The notes under the pieces are model-generated. The model ran no database searches, was not told the origin of the DNA, and saw nothing but the letters and a program-made list of their open reading frames with translations. DNA of 64,000 nt, from contig JBBPFI010000013.1 in the NCBI GenBank assembly GCA_037974965.1, forward strand, positions 620,001 to 684,000, in the 5' to 3' direction. The translations under genes were made by a program, and so were the position numbers. Below are positions 60,523-64,000 of this stretch, one piece after another (position 1 is the stretch's first letter; every line of letters starts with the position of its first letter). Source of the stretch: Dacryopinax spathularia. Its lineage: Eukaryota > Basidiomycota > Dacrymycetes > Dacrymycetales > Dacrymycetaceae.

Positions 60523-61188
60523 ATGTCCTCCCTATCCAACAACCCCTTCGCCCCCCCAAACACGACCTACGTCCACCCAGAAGTGCAAGCAGCAGCATAC
60601 CAATACCCCGATATCTCCTCCATCCCCTCCTCCACCGGTAACGCCTACACCAACCAGGCTCAAGCTCAATACCAGCCAGCGGGATATCAACAACAGCAGT
60701 TCTCGGGCCAGCAGCAACAGTTCCTACCTCAGGGAACTGGCGGGACTGCGGGGTATTATGCCCCGCAACAGCAAGTAGGAGGCCAGCAGCAGCAGGGGTA
60801 TGCACCACAGGCGGGACAGCAGTGGGGTTATGCGTCGACCTCGGGGCTTACGGGCGTCCCGACTGGTCAGCAAGCTCTGTCAGCACAGGGGAGTGGGCTG
60901 TACGCCCAGCAGCAGCAGCAGTATGGCATGCAACAGCAGCCGCAGCAGCAACTACAGCAAAATTATGCAATGGGAGGGGCGGATATGAGTGGGATGGGAG
61001 GGATGCGGATGCAGATGGGGATGGGGATGGGGTATGGAGGCTACCAGCAGCAGCAGCAGCAAGGGGGGTATCAGAATGGGTATGCCTATCCTGCTCAATC
61101 CGGCATCGGAGGAGGAGGGGGAGGGGGAGGAGGAGGGGCGAGGGCACCTCCGCCTGCTCTGGCTGCTTTTGATCCGCTTGCTCAGCCC

Positions 61189-61223
<35 letters not shown>

Positions 61224-62138
61224 ACATCAACAGCAGGGCTACCACCAATCCCAGCCCCAGCTTCAACAACCCCAGCCTCAGCAGCCCGAACCAGTCAAGA
61301 TGCAGCCCGGCCTCACCCCGACCATATCAAACTACGGCGCCCCCGACTCGAAATACAACGAGCACCCTCGGCAGCTTGTCCTGCGCACCAAACGGCAGCT
61401 GGAGGCGTGGGACGAGGGCGCGTGGGGGAAGCTGATCGAGTGCGTTGAGGCGCTTCGAGAGGCCTGGCAGGCGAGGAGGGCGTATCTTGATCAGTTGCCG
61501 AAACAGTGGCCGGGGATACATATTGATGTCCCGGCGAAGATTAAGGAGGCTAGTGATCATATTGGTGCGCTATTTTCCTTCTCCTGTCCCTGCTCTGCTC
61601 CGGGATGGGATGGGATGGGATGAGATGGGACGGGAGTACTGATGCTCGAGCAGAGGATATAACGGCCGTCCGCTGGCAGCTCGCGGAGATCAAGAACAGC
61701 TACAGACACTCACACGATACCGTCTCGCGCAACCGCGTAAAAGAACAACTCAACGCCGGTCTCAACCGGCTCCCAGACTGGCCCGAACGAACGGACGAGC
61801 TCCGCAATTCCCTGCCTGAACTCCTAGCAGCCCAACGCATCCCAGTAAACGCACTTTCTCCACCTCCGCCTGTCCCCTCGCCGCTGGGAGCACTGCAGCC
61901 ACAAACCCAGCAGCAGCAGCAGTATATCCCCCAGCAGGGGTACGCCATGCAGCAGATGCAGCTGCCGCAGCAGCAGACACAGCAGGGGCCGCAGATGTGG
62001 ACGCCGCAGGGTCAGCTCACGGTGGAGCAGTATCAGCAGCTTAACCTCCAGCAACAGCAGCAGATGATGATGAATATGGGGCAACAGTATGGGATGCAGG
62101 CTGCGCCTACGGGGATGCAGGGGTATGGATGGCGATAG
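60523..62138 (+). CDS. Gln-rich protein with a conserved helical core, 508 aa
   Basis: Two exons, 60523-61564 and 61654-62138, close to 508 residues. Residues 1-260 are Gln/Gly/Tyr-rich, prion-like, with QQQQ runs and an M/G repeat (GMGGMRMQMGMGMGYGG). Residues about 275-430 look like a folded all-helical unit spanning the intron: YNEHPRQLVLRTKRQLEAW, GKLIECVEALREAWQARRAYLDQL, IEDITAVRWQLAEIKNSYRHSH, RVKEQLNAGLNRLPDW. The tail is again Gln-rich (QQQQQMMMNMGQQYG). It could be a condensate-forming RNA or transcription cofactor, but I do not recognise the family. Intron 1 (89 nt) holds the GGGAT repeat listed separately. Confidence 0.82.
61186..61243. repeat. CAG/CAA polyglutamine tract
   Basis: Mixed CAG and CAA codons encode about 16 glutamines interrupted by one His. 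Mixed codons limit slippage, so the tract is probably selected as protein sequence. Confidence 0.85.
61602..61630. repeat. GGGAT pentamer repeat inside an intron
   Basis: Four perfect GGGAT copies followed by GAGAT and GGGA lie within the intron at 61,565-61,653 of the Q-rich gene. The G-runs might influence splicing or form a quadruplex; this is unproven. Confidence 0.85.
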
Positions 62139-62542
62139 CCCCTCGCTCCCGGGCCAACCTTTCTCTTACAAGTCCGGAATGATCTCTTTTCCTCGCTAGT
62201 TATTTGTGATGCTCCGAGGTCTCTCTGTCAAAGTGTTGTACACGATACCATCATACGTCCCCCTGAAGGTTCTAAATGAGGTTGTAACGAATATATCCTG
62301 TGCACTTGCCTGTCCGTCCGTGCGAAAGCCGTCGTCGGAGATAGTTACGATAAATGACGCTCGAGGCGTCGGCGTAATGTCCTCCTCGGACCGAGGCCGA
62401 CCGGGCGGGGGGTACTCCCATCATCCGGCTGACTGACACGCAGCCGCATTACGACCATCACTGCCTGCTTCATGTGCACTTCGTCCTCTTGATATACAGC
62501 GCAAGACTCGTGGGAGGAGATACTTGAGAGAGATAGAGAAGG
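62139..62542. other. Intergenic region before the F-box gene
   Basis: No gene or repeat was seen in this 404-bp gap. Confidence 0.5.
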
Positions 62543-64000
62543 ATGGACGACTCTCCACTACGAAGGATCGCTATCTCCGCCCTCCTCTGCGAGCGACCGG
62601 AGCCCCCAACGGGGAGCAACCCGTTCCTCTCCACGTCAGACGCGCCCACACTAGATGAGGTGCGCCAAAAACCACCTATACAAGACCACAGAACCATACT
62701 GACCCCATTGAAGAACATGGCTTTCCGTGCTGGCCCATCCCGTATCCCCATACCTGCTCTCCGACACTCGCCCATGCCTGACCTACGCTCGGAGCGGGAC
62801 AACCTCCTAGCCGACGCTATCGAGCTGGCCGACACGCTCACCAGCATGCTAGAGCAAATCGAACCGCGTCGCTCGATATTCAGTTCCTCTGCGCACGGCC
62901 TGAAGCCGGGCAGCGCAGCGCACGCGACGTACACGCTCGAGTCCAAGTTACACCGCCGGCTGCAGAGGATAAACGAGAGAAGGAACGATGCGCTCGCGCC
63001 TATGTCCCGGCTGCCGGACGACGTCCTCCGGTATATCTTCAGCGTGCCCTCTGTCGAAGGATGGCCCAAATGGGGCCAGTTCTCCGTGCTTGTCTCGCAT
63101 GTCTGTAGGCGGTGGAGAGCGGTTGCGCTGGATACGCCGTGCATGTGGGCGTCTGTGCGGTATGCGAGCAGGCTGAGCGACCCGTTCTCGTCGATGTGGG
63201 ACGAGCTTAATCTTGTCCCCCCTATCACAACGGGCTCGCCTGCGAGGGACTTGACCCACCCGTTCTGGGATCATAGAGGGCATGATGCGACGATGCATAA
63301 GGACGCTACGTTCCTGCAACGATCAAGATCCGCAAGACTCGATATGGAGCTCAACATATTCGAGTACCCCGACCTAGAAGCAGCACCCGTCGAGACATAC
63401 CTCCGCCGGCACCGGGACAGAGCCGCAGACGTCTCTCTCAGCGTGGCCAAGTACTCCACCGGTTCCCTAAAGAAAGTCATGAACCGCCTAGTAGAAGAAG
63501 GCGCAAAACTTCAGCTCCGGAAACTGCGTATCTCCTCCCGGCCCCTGTTGGCCCAGATATTCGACACGAGCATGACCGACTTATTCTCGTACGACATGCC
63601 CAAGCTGGACGAGGTCTTCCTGTCGAACATGCCTCTCCCGGCAAGCTTCGAGCCGAACTACAAGCTTCTCGGGGCGTGCAGGAAGCTCACGCTGCACGCT
63701 TCGCAAGAATCGGGTTTCTCGGGCGATAAGATGCTCGTCCTCCTGGCGGGATGTCCGGAGCTGGTCGAGTTCCGGCTTGTGCTCGATAGGCCTATCGTCG
63801 ATTCTTCGCAGGCGGCGCAGCCGAGAGAACGACTGATCTTGCCCAAAGTAAGATACTATAGTGCCTGTACCGCAAGATGGGGCGCAGATATCGCCTTCCT
63901 GCTCCTGCGCATGCCGAATGTCACCCATCTGGAAGTGCAAAGGGATATAATCAACACCAACGTCGAGCGGGAAGACTACGTCGGCTACCTCAAGGGCTTC
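62543..64000 (+). CDS. F-box protein, partial (runs off the right edge)
   Basis: ATG 62,543 opens an intronless frame that is still open at the window end, 486 codons. An N-terminal helix (SERDNLLADAIELADTLTSMLEQIEPRR) precedes the F-box at about 152-195: MSRLPDDVLRYIFSVPS, then VSHVCRRWRAVALDTPCMW. Downstream are leucine-rich, LRR-like segments such as KLQLRKLRISS, LLGACRKLTLHAS and MPNVTHLEVQRD. This is the standard architecture of the large agaricomycete F-box/LRR family, which links substrates to SCF ubiquitin ligases through Skp1. The substrate is unknown. Confidence 0.88.
   Translation, partial: MDDSPLRRIAISALLCERPEPPTGSNPFLSTSDAPTLDEVRQKPPIQDHRTILTPLKNMAFRAGPSRIPIPALRHSPMPDLRSERDNLLADAIELADTLTSMLEQIEPRRSIFSSSAHGLKPGSAAHATYTLESKLHRRLQRINERRNDALAPMSRLPDDVLRYIFSVPSVEGWPKWGQFSVLVSHVCRRWRAVALDTPCMWASVRYASRLSDPFSSMWDELNLVPPITTGSPARDLTHPFWDHRGHDATMHKDATFLQRSRSARLDMELNIFEYPDLEAAPVETYLRRHRDRAADVSLSVAKYSTGSLKKVMNRLVEEGAKLQLRKLRISSRPLLAQIFDTSMTDLFSYDMPKLDEVFLSNMPLPASFEPNYKLLGACRKLTLHASQESGFSGDKMLVLLAGCPELVEFRLVLDRPIVDSSQAAQPRERLILPKVRYYSACTARWGADIAFLLLRMPNVTHLEVQRDIINTNVEREDYVGYLKGF

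Overview
The window looks like nuclear DNA of a basidiomycete fungus, most likely an agaricomycete. The reasons are compact multi-exon genes, introns mostly 46-80 nt long with GT(R)(N)GT donors and CTRAY branch sites, a nine-exon beta-tubulin, a secreted bicupin oxalate decarboxylase, BTB and F-box proteins of the mushroom type, and GC-rich pyrimidine-loaded 5' flanks. Nothing bacterial, viral or organellar was recognised. Gene models were built by hand from splice signals, phase closure and family alignment, so exon edges are inferences. Where phases close over many exons (DHX35, TTC7/YPP1, TAF11, BRD7/9-like, tubulin, oxalate decarboxylase) they are strong.

Layout. Positions 1 to about 10,100 are gene-poor; the only believable gene is a small conserved-looking protein at 5,636. 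From 10.1 to 15.3 kb lie an APH-fold kinase, a small coiled-coil protein and a complete DHX35-type DEAH helicase. A 583-bp non-autonomous DNA transposon with 89-bp inverted ends and a 10-bp target duplication sits upstream of the helicase (15,737-16,319). From 17 to 32 kb come a double-BTB protein, the TTC7/YPP1 TPR scaffold, TAF11, a small acidic protein, a BRD7/BRD9-like bromodomain protein and beta-tubulin. From 32.8 to 40.3 kb come oxalate decarboxylase, two tandem divergent SUMO-like genes, and a ZIP metal transporter. From 43 to 62 kb come an SFP1-like zinc-finger factor, a 1528-residue intronless membrane protein, TFIIS, an EOS1-like membrane protein with a long disordered head, Prp46/PLRG1 and a Q-rich protein. 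An F-box protein runs off the right edge.

Functional threads. Several genes serve nuclear gene expression: DHX35 and Prp46 (spliceosome), TAF11 (TFIID), TFIIS (elongation), the bromodomain protein (chromatin) and the SFP1-like factor (growth control). They are not an operon; neighbours alternate strands and converge or diverge with short gaps.

The most unusual content is the SUMO-like tandem pair at 34,971-36,309. Both genes share three intron positions and a 126-nt third exon. One ends in GG plus a four-residue tail; the other has its stop codon directly after GG. A second unlisted pattern is a recurrent sequence, GCATATATGCTGAC or close variants, at the presumed branch site of introns in unrelated genes.
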